NCBI RefSeq assembly: GCF_030272615.1
Contig: NC_081415.1
Coordinates: 372,225,009-372,289,008 of the forward strand
DNA from: Cryptomeria japonica
Taxonomy: Eukaryota; Streptophyta; Pinopsida; Cupressales; Cupressaceae
Reading direction: 5' to 3'
DNA: 64,000 nt
Of this stretch, positions 44,101-52,188 are shown one piece after another (within the stretch, counting starts at the first letter, position 1; every line of letters starts with the position of its first letter). The notes under the pieces are model-generated. The model was given only the letters and a program-made list of their open reading frames with translations, did not search any database and was not told the origin of the DNA. A program made the translations under genes and the position numbers.

Positions 44101-47100
44101 ATTGGGCGTATGAATCCGACATCTAGTAATTTCTCCAGCTCTGCCTTGACTAGCAATGCCACCTGTGGATGCATTTTTCTCAATTTCTGTTTTACTGGTT
44201 TTGCCCCCGGTTTGACTGTTAAATGATGCATTACTAAGTCGGGGTCTAGTCCAGGCATATCAGCATAAGACCATGCGAAGTTGACTTGTCGTTCCTTAAA
44301 GAAGCTTATGAATTTTGCTCTCTCGGCCTCTGTCAATGATTGAGCTAAAAATATGTTGTGTGGAACCTCTGCTGTACCAATATTTGTCTTTATAGTCTCC
44401 TCTACCAACATGGATGATTTTTCCTCGTATGATGCTGGGAGAATGTCAAGCCTTCCATCTTCGGGCGCCTCAGAGAGGTTTTCACCCTCAGATACGTCCT
44501 TTCTTTTTACTTTTTTAGAGTCAGAGAGCGCCACAGTGTGGTTTTCGCCATAAGACCCTTGTTTTGTCTTTATTTTCACATTTTTGCGACTAGAAGGCCC
44601 GACACCCTCACCAAAGTATGCCATGTTATTTAGCTCTATGGCGTATCCTGCTTTATGGTCTCCAAGAGGAAGATCATCGCGAATGCCAAGATAATCAACA
44701 ATAGCTTCGTCATTTTGAAATGTATCAATCTGTGGTGGTCCATCCTGATCCCAGTCAATGAGTTGGGGGTGAACGAGGGGAAGGTCTTTAGTGTTTTTAG
44801 AGTCCGCAAGGCTAATAGTGAAGATGTGGTTATATTCAGGTATGTCAAGGTAGTCATCGAGGTCGTCAATGGCACTCTCCTCATCAGTTTCAATCGTGAG
44901 TGAGTCCAAATTATCATCACTAGTAGCACCCTCAGGGACAGGTGTCCTCATCCTATGTGATCCTGACCTAGGGCCCTGAAACGAAGCTTGTGCGGGATCC
45001 TTATGGGTCGGTTCTTGACCAACTCTGAATTTCTTGTAAAACTCCTCCTCCTCTGTAGGTTCATCTGGCTCTCTAAATGTCTCATTAAGTTCATAATCGC
45101 TGGAGGATTTGTCTGAACCCCATTCCCACTCATTGGAGTCTGTGGAATAATTATCCTCTTGTTGAACTTCAGCCACTTTGACTCGCCATATCTGTTTTGT
45201 TCTCTTGTGTTGAATCTTGGGATTTAGAAAACCAAGCCCCTTAGAGCGTTCCCTTCTTGTAGTTAGCTCAGGTTGTAGAGGCTCCATGACACCTTCTTTG
45301 CGTAGTCCGAGAGGACTTTTTCCATCATACCCGAATCTCTGCAGAATTTTGAAACCTTTACCATAGTTTTCACAGGGTATTATAATTTGATCATGTGTAT
45401 CATCTTCAGCGTCCTTATATAGCATTTTATATAAACTTTCTTCCTCTAGTTCGCCCCATTTTTGAAAGACGGTAGGATCCCATTTGAGGAGCATGATGGA
45501 GATTTGCTTGTTAGGATGTGGTCTCCCATATTCCTTGGGGGAGTTCATGACTTGTCGTAAGAACATGGTTTGATTCAGAGTGTATTCTCCCATGCCTTTG
45601 TCTTGAAACCTGGCTCTAAGTTCACCTTGTTTGGATGTCGAGGGCTTTAATGACTCAGGATCAATATATGCTGAAGAAGGAGTAGCCTCACGATTGCTGG
45701 GAATGATAATCTCAGTATGTGATCTCAAGTTATTGCAATATATGAATGGATTTGGATCACCATTTACCGTTACCTCGACTCCATTATGAGGAAATTTTAT
45801 GCACTGATGGTATGTTGATGGGACCGTTCTCATTTCATGAATCCATGGACGTCCTAGCAATATGTTATACGTGAGGTCTAGATCCAGGACTTGACAAATC
45901 ACGTCCTTTGTGACTGGCCCTATTCTTAGTGGTAAGATGACTGTGCCCTTGGACGAACGCTCTTCATCATCATAAGCCTTAATAGTGATTTGGTTTGTAG
46001 CATTCACAGCTTTGTCAGAATATCCCAATTGTCTGATGGTGCTCAATGTACAAATATTAAGACCTGCTCCTCCATCTATCAGGACTCGTTTTATTCGGTG
46101 TTTATGTATGAAGGCTTCAATATGTAGAGGTGCATTGTGAGGCTGACTTATGGAGGCGTCATCGGCTTCTATGAATGTGAGGGAGTGTGGAACGGATAGG
46201 TATCCCACCATGGCTTGAAACTGATCCACATTTAGATCCGTAGGGACAGCAGTATCTCTCAAGGTTTTGTCAAGGACAGCTTTATGTGCAGGAGATATAC
46301 GTAAGAGCTCAAGAATAGAGATGAGTGCGGGTGTTTTCCCTAATTGCTCTACAAGATCGTACTCAGGCTTAGTTGACGGAAGATTGGTATTCTTAGAAGA
46401 GGTTCCTGGCAATGTGATCTTACCTCGACGGGTTGTAACCTGACATTCAGAGGTAGCTTCGGATGAAGATCCCACACCTTTTAGGACAATTTTAGGTCGC
46501 TGAGGAGGATTCTCAGGATTTTTATTTTTGATAGTAATGGTAGAAATATGATTGTCCATTGAGATGTGATTAATAGTGGAATCATAATTGTAAGATGTTC
46601 TGGTGTAATTGGCTTGATCATCTGTGACTTTGCCTTTTCCCTTGTCATGTTTTGGGAATGGTTCCTTAAACACCTCATGCTCTTGGTTAGATGAATGTCC
46701 CTCAATCTCAATATCTCCTCTGTCAATGAGATCTTGCACAATGTTTTTCAATCGATGGCAATTACTTGTCTTGTGACCCTTGCTTTTATGAAATTCACAA
46801 TATTCATCATCATTCCACCAATTCGGTTTTACCTTTGGTTCATATGGAGGAAAATCTGGGACCGTGATCACTTTGTTTGCTACAAGCTTTTTGAATACTG
46901 ATTCAAGTGGTTCTCCCAATGGAGTGTACTTCCTTCGTGGTTTAGCAGCCGTTTGATTGTTCACTTGATTGTTGGTAGAATTTGATCCAGAAAAGATGAA
47001 CTTTGGTCTCACTGTGTTGGCATCAACAACACCATCATTAACGGTGTTCTTGTTCTTGTTCCAAAACTTTGGTTTGTCCTTTCCCTTAAAGTCCTCTTTG

Positions 47101-48596
47101 TTTTCTTTGAATAGTTTGATAACTCCTTGTTCAATCAAGACCTTTTCTGTTGCTAGGCCCTTTTCAATGACATCCTTAAATGTAGACAAACAAGCTTTTC
47201 TGAGATCATAACCAATAGCCTTGTTAACATTTTGTGTGAACATTTCCACCATTTGTTTTTGCGGGATTTCACAAGAGCATCTGCTAGCTAAGTTTCTCCA
47301 TCTTTGTAAAAATGACGCAAAAGATTCTCCTTCTTTTTGTTTCGTATTGCACAAGGTAGTAACTGAGACATCTGTTTCAATGTTGTAAGAGAAATGTTGA
47401 ATGAATGCCTCTGCTAAGTCACCCCATGACTTAATACCAAGAGGTAATTGAGAAAACCATTCCATCGCTTGATCTCCTAAGCTCTGTGGGAACAACCTCA
47501 TTAAGTATGTTTCTTCTGCTGCTACCTCAATGCAAGCTGTGAAGAATTGTCTTATGTGTGCCTTGGGGTCTCCTCTCCCTCTATATTTGTCAAATTTCGG
47601 TGTTGCAAAGTGCGGAGGAAACGGAGGCATTGGAATGCTCTTATCAAAGGGATAAGGGCATATATCTCTCATAGTATATGTGGGTTTTGATGTGCCCATG
47701 TCTTCCACTTTCTTTTGTAGATCTCTAATTTGTTGCTCCAAATTATTTTTGGGAGGAGATGGATTTCTTGTAGCATATCCCATGTTTGAAACACCCATTT
47801 GAGGAGGAGCTTGTTGCATGTATGGATGATACTGATCGTAGACATGTCCATATGGAGGTCGATATTGCTGCGACATGTATGGAGCACTTGGCATAATTTC
47901 TTGTTGAGGGACCCCATATCTGTTTTGTGTATATAAACCATATTCAATGGGCCTTTCATTTTCCATTGTGTTGCCCCCAATTTTGGCATGAGGTCTTCTT
48001 GTGTCAAAATTTTGAGGAAGTCCTTGAGTATCCATTTGTCTTGGTTGACCCATATCTTGAGTATGTGTTTGAACATAAGGCCTCCATGATGGTCTTTGAG
48101 TGTAAGTATCGTGCATTTGAGCTTGTGTATGTGGGATTGCTGGTTTCTGAAGCAAAACTGATGGTGACTCCGGCATCATATTATTGGGTCCTCCACTATT
48201 TGGTTGAGTTTGTTGTGAAGGTCTACTTTCCATAAGTTGAGATAAGTCAAAATCATGTGGTATCTTAGCTCCACTTTGTGCCATCATGTTTAGAAAGTAT
48301 TGACGATCTCTCCTCATTATCTCTTCAACCAATCTATTGAATTGAGGATCCATTATAGATTCTTGTATGTCTGCGGATAGTATTGAAGAATTGTCCACAT
48401 TATCATTGTGTGTAGCGTTGTGTATAGCGTTTGCGCTTTCCATATTTGGATTGTGTCTATAAACATTCATGTCTGGTAATGTAGTGTGCTCAGGATTGTA
48501 GAAGACAGCATTGTCATACTCATAAGAACTCATGTTTACGGGCCCTTGAGCTTCTTTAGCTTTTCTCCTAGATTTTTGAAGACGGGTTTCAACCAT
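41118..48596 (-). CDS. Gag-pol polyprotein of the intact Tat-like gypsy element (2492 aa)
   Basis: Single uninterrupted frame from MVETRLQKSRRKAKEAQG. Order with rough residues: gag capsid 310-470 (FDKYRGRGDPKAHIRQFF); Cx2Hx4Hx4C knuckle near 600 (CEFHKSKGHKTSNC); aspartic protease near 835 (VLIDGGAGLN, then NILLGRPWIHEM); G-patch-like block about 1065-1120 (FKILQRFGYDGKSPLGLRK, KGLGF); RT about 1455-1700 with MPFGLKNAGVTYQRAM and YVDDLL near 1619; RT-linked RNase H about 1760-1890; second RNase H about 1910-2035 (LYFDGSYTQHGAGAG, NIAEYEAL, FGDSQLVI, NRAADAMA); integrase HHCC about 2130-2190 and DDE core about 2200-2360 (GLDLIGK, ITDNGRP, NGQAEASNK); C-terminal tail ending MHLRRFYT. All catalytic residues I can check are present. 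Replicates the element through cytoplasmic virus-like particles in known relatives. Confidence 0.95.
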   Translation of the reverse strand: MVETRLQKSRRKAKEAQGPVNMSSYEYDNAVFYNPEHTTLPDMNVYRHNPNMESANAIHNATHNDNVDNSSILSADIQESIMDPQFNRLVEEIMRRDRQYFLNMMAQSGAKIPHDFDLSQLMESRPSQQTQPNSGGPNNMMPESPSVLLQKPAIPHTQAQMHDTYTQRPSWRPYVQTHTQDMGQPRQMDTQGLPQNFDTRRPHAKIGGNTMENERPIEYGLYTQNRYGVPQQEIMPSAPYMSQQYRPPYGHVYDQYHPYMQQAPPQMGVSNMGYATRNPSPPKNNLEQQIRDLQKKVEDMGTSKPTYTMRDICPYPFDKSIPMPPFPPHFATPKFDKYRGRGDPKAHIRQFFTACIEVAAEETYLMRLFPQSLGDQAMEWFSQLPLGIKSWGDLAEAFIQHFSYNIETDVSVTTLCNTKQKEGESFASFLQRWRNLASRCSCEIPQKQMVEMFTQNVNKAIGYDLRKACLSTFKDVIEKGLATEKVLIEQGVIKLFKENKEDFKGKDKPKFWNKNKNTVNDGVVDANTVRPKFIFSGSNSTNNQVNNQTAAKPRRKYTPLGEPLESVFKKLVANKVITVPDFPPYEPKVKPNWWNDDEYCEFHKSKGHKTSNCHRLKNIVQDLIDRGDIEIEGHSSNQEHEVFKEPFPKHDKGKGKVTDDQANYTRTSYNYDSTINHISMDNHISTITIKNKNPENPPQRPKIVLKGVGSSSEATSECQVTTRRGKITLPGTSSKNTNLPSTKPEYDLVEQLGKTPALISILELLRISPAHKAVLDKTLRDTAVPTDLNVDQFQAMVGYLSVPHSLTFIEADDASISQPHNAPLHIEAFIHKHRIKRVLIDGGAGLNICTLSTIRQLGYSDKAVNATNQITIKAYDDEERSSKGTVILPLRIGPVTKDVICQVLDLDLTYNILLGRPWIHEMRTVPSTYHQCIKFPHNGVEVTVNGDPNPFIYCNNLRSHTEIIIPSNREATPSSAYIDPESLKPSTSKQGELRARFQDKGMGEYTLNQTMFLRQVMNSPKEYGRPHPNKQISIMLLKWDPTVFQKWGELEEESLYKMLYKDAEDDTHDQIIIPCENYGKGFKILQRFGYDGKSPLGLRKEGVMEPLQPELTTRRERSKGLGFLNPKIQHKRTKQIWRVKVAEVQQEDNYSTDSNEWEWGSDKSSSDYELNETFREPDEPTEEEEFYKKFRVGQEPTHKDPAQASFQGPRSGSHRMRTPVPEGATSDDNLDSLTIETDEESAIDDLDDYLDIPEYNHIFTISLADSKNTKDLPLVHPQLIDWDQDGPPQIDTFQNDEAIVDYLGIRDDLPLGDHKAGYAIELNNMAYFGEGVGPSSRKNVKIKTKQGSYGENHTVALSDSKKVKRKDVSEGENLSEAPEDGRLDILPASYEEKSSMLVEETIKTNIGTAEVPHNIFLAQSLTEAERAKFISFFKERQVNFAWSYADMPGLDPDLVMHHLTVKPGAKPVKQKLRKMHPQVALLVKAELEKLLDVGFIRPIDYPEWISNLVPVSKPDRSIRICTNFRDINKACPKDDFPLPNIDLIVDFTAGHEMLSLMDGFSGYNQIRIAPEDQHKTSFTCPWGTFCWNVMPFGLKNAGVTYQRAMTTIFHDLMHVKVEDYVDDLLVKSIDRNTHLDILSVAFDRLEKYKVRLNPKKCVFGVTSGKLLGFIVSKRGIEADPAKVKAILDMPPPKNISQLRSLQGRLQSIRRFIAQLADKCNPFQHLLHNNIKFKWDENCQQAFQALKDYLLNPPVLMPPIPNQPLLLYISATPTALGALLAQQIPDGKEKAVYYISRTLVGYELNYTPIERACLAVVFASQKLRHYMLTHKTKLIARIDPLRYLLNKATLTGRLAKWVMILSEFDIEYVDRKAIKGQAIADQLADAPMIDDVPLQSEFPDESILTISPAKPWQLYFDGSYTQHGAGAGILFITPQGDSIPKSYRLSFPCTNNIAEYEALTTGLRIAVQWKIQELRVFGDSQLVIRQATDDYQTKDEKLMPYKQLVDDLKQHFAKIEFEQIPREQNRAADAMATIASLIDLPQNETCYEFLVDNLLIPSYEITLTEMICVVSPESQLYGSIFTYLRDNILSPDLSNNQRRTFIRQSSRYVILADILYRRGLDGTLLRCLESDEAQIALREVHEGICGPHTSGPTLAKKLIRTGYYWPTMEKDAYQFVKKCKQCQIHGDLIHAPAQELQPLASPWPFCQWGLDLIGKIHPPSSNGHKFIITATEYFTKWIEAVPLTQVTGKQIATFILNYIICRYGIPTSIITDNGRPFKNQDVRELCERFHISHRFSTPYYPLGNGQAEASNKTILKILKKTVDDAGRNWHVQLNPALWAYRTSVRTPTGATPYSLVYGAEAILPIEVELPSLRVSLRNIINDEDYRVSRLQELELLEERRHTAFNHLKAYQQRMSRSYNHKVKPRTFEVGDLVLRENPKNQQDREKKGKFEPNWLGPYIITAVYGSGAYQLSTTEGESLEDPINSMHLRRFYT

Positions 48597-49089
48597 GAAC
48601 TAGGTGTTAGACCAATATGTGAGAGACTTAGATGAAAATGACAAGAGTATGTAAGACCAAGAGTTGTATGGAGTGTAAATGAATCTGAAGTTTACTTGCA
48701 ATGTCCAAAGTGTAAGACCAAGTATGTATGTTGTAGAGTAGGTGTGACTTCCAAAGAGAGGATAGTTTCTCTTGATGAGGTAAGCTGACCTTGACTCTAA
48801 GTAAGACCAAATGAGACCCAAAGGTAAGAAACCTTGATGAGGGACCACTTAGCAAAGTGTTGTAGTATGTAGTGTGTTGAAAAAGTATAGTGAGGACAAG
48901 CAAGTGACCTTTTGACTCAAGTTTAGACAAGTATGAATGTAAAATGAGGTATGAAGCAATGATGGACTGTGTAAGACCTTAGAACGGGCTGAATACTAGA
49001 TGAAACCTGAAGAGATAACCTAGGAAGCTCAAGTGTGCCGAAACTGATTTCTTTGTTTGCTTGACTGTTAAACTTTTTTCAAATCCTGA

Positions 49090-49368
49090 CACAGACGCCT
49101 CTGTATACTTCACAGACGCGGTTTGAAGACACAGACGCTATTCTGTTTGACACAAACGTGATTCTGAGATTTCCTATTGATGTTTGCTAAGACTGTAACA
49201 GTTTTTTGCAATTGTGGACACAGACGCGCCTGTATACTTCACAGACGCGATTTCCAGACACAGACGTGTCTCTGTTCGACACAGACGCTGATAAAAACAC
49301 AGACGCTATTCTGTACTTCACAGACACGTTTATCAGACACAGACGCGGTTTTAACAGACACAGACGCG
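49090..49368 (-). repeat. 20-nt-phased GCGTCTGTG array in gag leader (proximal)
   Basis: Plus-strand cores CACAGACGC (with CACAAACGT and CAGACACGT variants) begin at 49090, 49111, 49130, 49151, then 49219, 49240, 49259, 49280, 49298, 49319, 49338 and 49359. Spacing is 21/19 alternating, as in the PMD intron. On the minus strand the core reads GCGTCTGTG, the same orientation relative to gag-pol as the intron array has relative to PMD. Confidence 0.92.
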
Positions 49369-50586
49369 TTTCTGTAACCTTAGTGCAATCTTTCCTATCT
49401 GTGAATTTGTTTTGCTGTGACCAAATCTGATTTTTCGACTGTTTTTCGTGACAAGAGGACACAGTGTTGATGACCCAATGTTTGCAGACTGTTTAGACTC
49501 CAAAAAGTGTGTTGTTTGATGTAAAAAGTTTTTGCATACACTTGAAGACACAAAAGACACAATGTTTTGCTGTTTTGTCTTGATTGTTTGAATGTTTATC
49601 ATAAGTCAAGCACAATTCTTATGGCTGGCCAGGACAATAATTGTTGATCCCACATGGGGTTTTACCCCCGAGGCTACGCTATTCAGAGCGGATACTTAGA
49701 TGCTTGACCTCACTGGCTCCACCCTCGGCACTCACTTCTCGGGTCAGCCAAGCATCAGTCCCCATGAAAACTCCCCATGGCGAACTTTGTATCTCTACTA
49801 AGAACCGTATGTGTGTGGGCCGCTACCAGAGGTCCGACCTCCTGCCTCAACAACTAGAAGGATTTGGGCATCTAAAACAATGAGGTACTAGTAAGGGCAT
49901 CCGCTCGTGTGGCCATACATGCGGCACTTTCAGCTCTGTAAATACAGAAGGCTCCCAGCCGGTAGGGGTTACGCCCTACAAATGATCAAATAAATTTGAT
50001 CAAACGGGTTTATGGGGAGACATAGTGTCGGTATGAACTAATCAGCACCCGTTATTCATAGTTTTCACCATGAATACATTTGATTATAGTGGCTTGGAAG
50101 AAGATGGCTTTTCTTTTGCTACCACTTGGGTCATTCTCTTCTCACTAGTAGTCCTAATGACCACACGGGAAGACAGGCCCTCTAAAGAATAAACAAAAAG
50201 AGCCTATTGCTCAAGACACAAAAGACAATGGTTCAATTTTAGTGCACCAATTGAAGTGTTTGCTAAGCTATGAAGACAAGGCACACAAATAAAATTACAA
50301 AACCCTAGCTAAGGCCCTGCAACAAAATTGTTAGTAGTTTGGGTTGTTTCAAATGATAACCCCTTCCTGCAAGCACACAAGTTAGGTAAATTTTAGAAAA
50401 CCCAAAAAAAGACTTTGTGAAAAGGGGCCTTCAACAAAAACGTATTTGCCTCCAAAGCAAGCTGCACAAACCAGGTTAGCTAGATCTGCAAAGGTTAGCC
50501 AAAAATAAACCAGATCTGAAACCCTAAGTACAAAATCCGAAAAGCCGAATCGGAAAACTTGAAAAAAAATTTTGCAAAACAGAATG

Positions 50587-50843
50587 CACAGACGCTGTTA
50601 TACCAGACACAGACGCGTCTGTCTGACACAGACGCGGTTCTGTGATTCGCAGACGTGATTTCAGAACACAGACGCCTTTTTATTCAGCAGACGCGATCAG
50701 ATGGTTCACAGACGCGATTCGGGATCACAGACGCGACTTTCGGAAACCTGCAAAAATAGAAAATGACAGAAACATAGACACGATAAAAGATATCACAGAC
50801 GCCTCTGAAATACAAAAACGCGATCCGAACACTCGCAGACGCG
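50587..50843 (-). repeat. 20-nt-phased GCGTCTGTG array in gag leader (distal)
   Basis: Cores at about 50587, 50608, 50627, 50648, 50667, 50685, 50707 and 50726 (spacing 18-22), then decayed members near 50773, 50794, 50815 and 50834. It sits 92 nt inside the PBS. Confidence 0.9.
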
Positions 50844-50934
50844 GAAAAAACCTAAAATGTCGTCGAAATCGTCCGACCTGCAACTTCAAAAATGCAAAAT
50901 CTGCAACAAAAATGTTAAATGCAAAGGGACAAGA

Positions 50935-50952
50935 GTCCCACCGGGTGTGCCA
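50935..50952 (-). promoter_or_regulatory. Primer-binding site of the intact gypsy element
   Basis: Minus strand TGGCACACCCGGTGGGAC, 3 nt from the 5' LTR end at 50956. It matches the PBS form of the two plus-strand gypsy copies (15992, 18034). The tRNA was not identified. Confidence 0.82.
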
Positions 50953-50955
50953 AAA

Positions 50956-51731
50956 TGTATATGGTGAAAATGGATAGCAATAAACAACAATATTGAAAGA
51001 CTAAAATGGATTCAACCACCAAACCCTAGCCTAACAATGAACAAAGATCCACCATAACATATGAAGATAACCTAAGACAATGCAAATATAACTCAAAAAT
51101 CACAAAGATTATACCATCACATGTCCACTAGGGTTTCGATCTCCATTCTTCCTATCTCCATTGATCTTGTTTGATATGTTTGCTCTCAGATTTTTATGTG
51201 CACAAGAGCTCAATAAAGAACGGAATGTGGTTGCAAGTAGAATTGTAATGTAGCTAAGTCCTCCAAAATTAGTCATTAGGGTTTGGTAATGAAGAAAGCA
51301 TCTCCTTAAATAGAAGACACAATAGAAAATGGAGGGTTAAGATTGAGAGGTGTAAAAAGAGAGGTCGGCTAGGATTAGAGGGTAGGTATAAGAAATACCA
51401 AAATAATGAAAGAGGTAGGTAGTGTAGGAAATAAGAGATGAATGACATGTGTCATGCGTAGAAAAGGTTAATGAATTAATTAAATAAATAAAGATTTATT
51501 TAATTAATAGAAGAAGTAGGGCAATTAAATAAATAAAATATTTATTTAATATAGGAAAGGGATAATTTAAATAAATAAATGTATTTATTTAAATGAGAAA
51601 TAAGGCTAGAAGAGGATAAATGAATTAATTAAATAAATAAAAATTTATTTAATTAATAGAAGAATTAGGCTTAGATAATTAAATAAATAAAATATTTATT
51701 TAATTAGACATGACAATTTTGGGTGTCTACA
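50956..51731 (-). repeat. 5' LTR of the intact gypsy element
   Basis: 776 bp, identical in my reading to 35386-36161. Minus-strand TATA-like TATTTAAGG (complement of 51304-51312) about 420 nt from the LTR start should set the U3/R boundary and drive genomic RNA towards gag-pol. Confidence 0.95.
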
Positions 51732-51736
51732 ATTCC

Positions 51737-52118
51737 TAACATGGTCTTCTCCTAATCGAGCATCATTGTAAGCTCCTAACTAGGCTAGGATCCTAACAAG
51801 GCACATTCTGAAAGAGTGCATTATCTTGTGGGTACCAATTCCCACCGTGGTTTTTCCCATTTGGGTTTCCACGTGAAAATATTGATGTATGGTGATTGAT
51901 TTGTGTTTGTGTTAAATTGATATCTTTCTGTTGCATGCATGATATGGAACATTTAATGAGTAGTTTGGTAAATCTGATTAGTAGATTGATTTCAGTGGCT
52001 ACCAGTACTGGTTATGATCTGTTTTGGTGAAGTATTGATCAGTTTGGTTTAAGATTTCAGTTTGTTGTTAATACTAATTCACCCCTCTCTCATTATTCAC
52101 CGGATCCTATAAATAACA
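51737..52118 (+). repeat. Copia 5' LTR, second part
   Basis: Continues the copia LTR after the gypsy insertion. Shared with 58603-58965: CATTCTGAAAGAGTGCATTA and CTTGTGGGTACCAA. Ends AAATAACA, 2 nt before the PBS. Confidence 0.9.
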
Positions 52119-52120
52119 AT

Positions 52121-52132
52121 TGGTATCAGAGC
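52121..52132 (+). promoter_or_regulatory. Copia primer-binding site (initiator tRNA-Met)
   Basis: TGGTATCAGAGC, the standard plant Ty1/copia site complementary to the 3' end of initiator tRNA-Met, starting 2 nt after the LTR. Confidence 0.95.
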
Positions 52133-52188
52133 CTTAGGTCTTCTATGTGCAGGAAACTTAATAGGTTGAGGAATATATCCGAAAGAAA

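Larger units (their letters stand above)
48597..50934 (-). other. Long 5' leader of the intact gypsy element
   Basis: 2.3 kb between the PBS and the gag ATG, without a long sense frame. It contains two GCGTCTGTG arrays (50587-50843 and 49090-49368, minus-strand sense), a GC-richer segment at 49640-49985 with many short dyads, and AT-rich sequence near gag. Leaders of this size are usual in Tat-like elements. Packaging and dimerisation signals would be expected here but cannot be located by eye. Confidence 0.7.
35386..51731 (-). mobile_element. Intact young Tat-like Ty3/gypsy retrotransposon with antisense PMD gene (16,346 bp)
   Basis: The TSD ATTCC is at 35381-35385 and 51732-51736. LTRs are 35386-36161 and 50956-51731, both 776 bp and identical in my base-by-base reading. 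Minus-strand order: 5' LTR, PBS (50952-50935), long leader, gag-pol (48596-41118), post-pol region, an antisense PMD gene (plus strand, 36506-39270), polypurine tract (36175-36162), 3' LTR. Gag-pol and the PMD frame have no stops. A Tat/Ogre-like clade is inferred from the second RNase H, DGG protease, long leader and the extra ORF between pol and 3' LTR. All parts needed for autonomous retrotransposition appear present. Confidence 0.95.

Noticed and set aside
49640-50030. Captured tRNA or rRNA segment in the gag leader
   Set aside because: No cloverleaf or rRNA core words could be recognised; composition alone is not enough.
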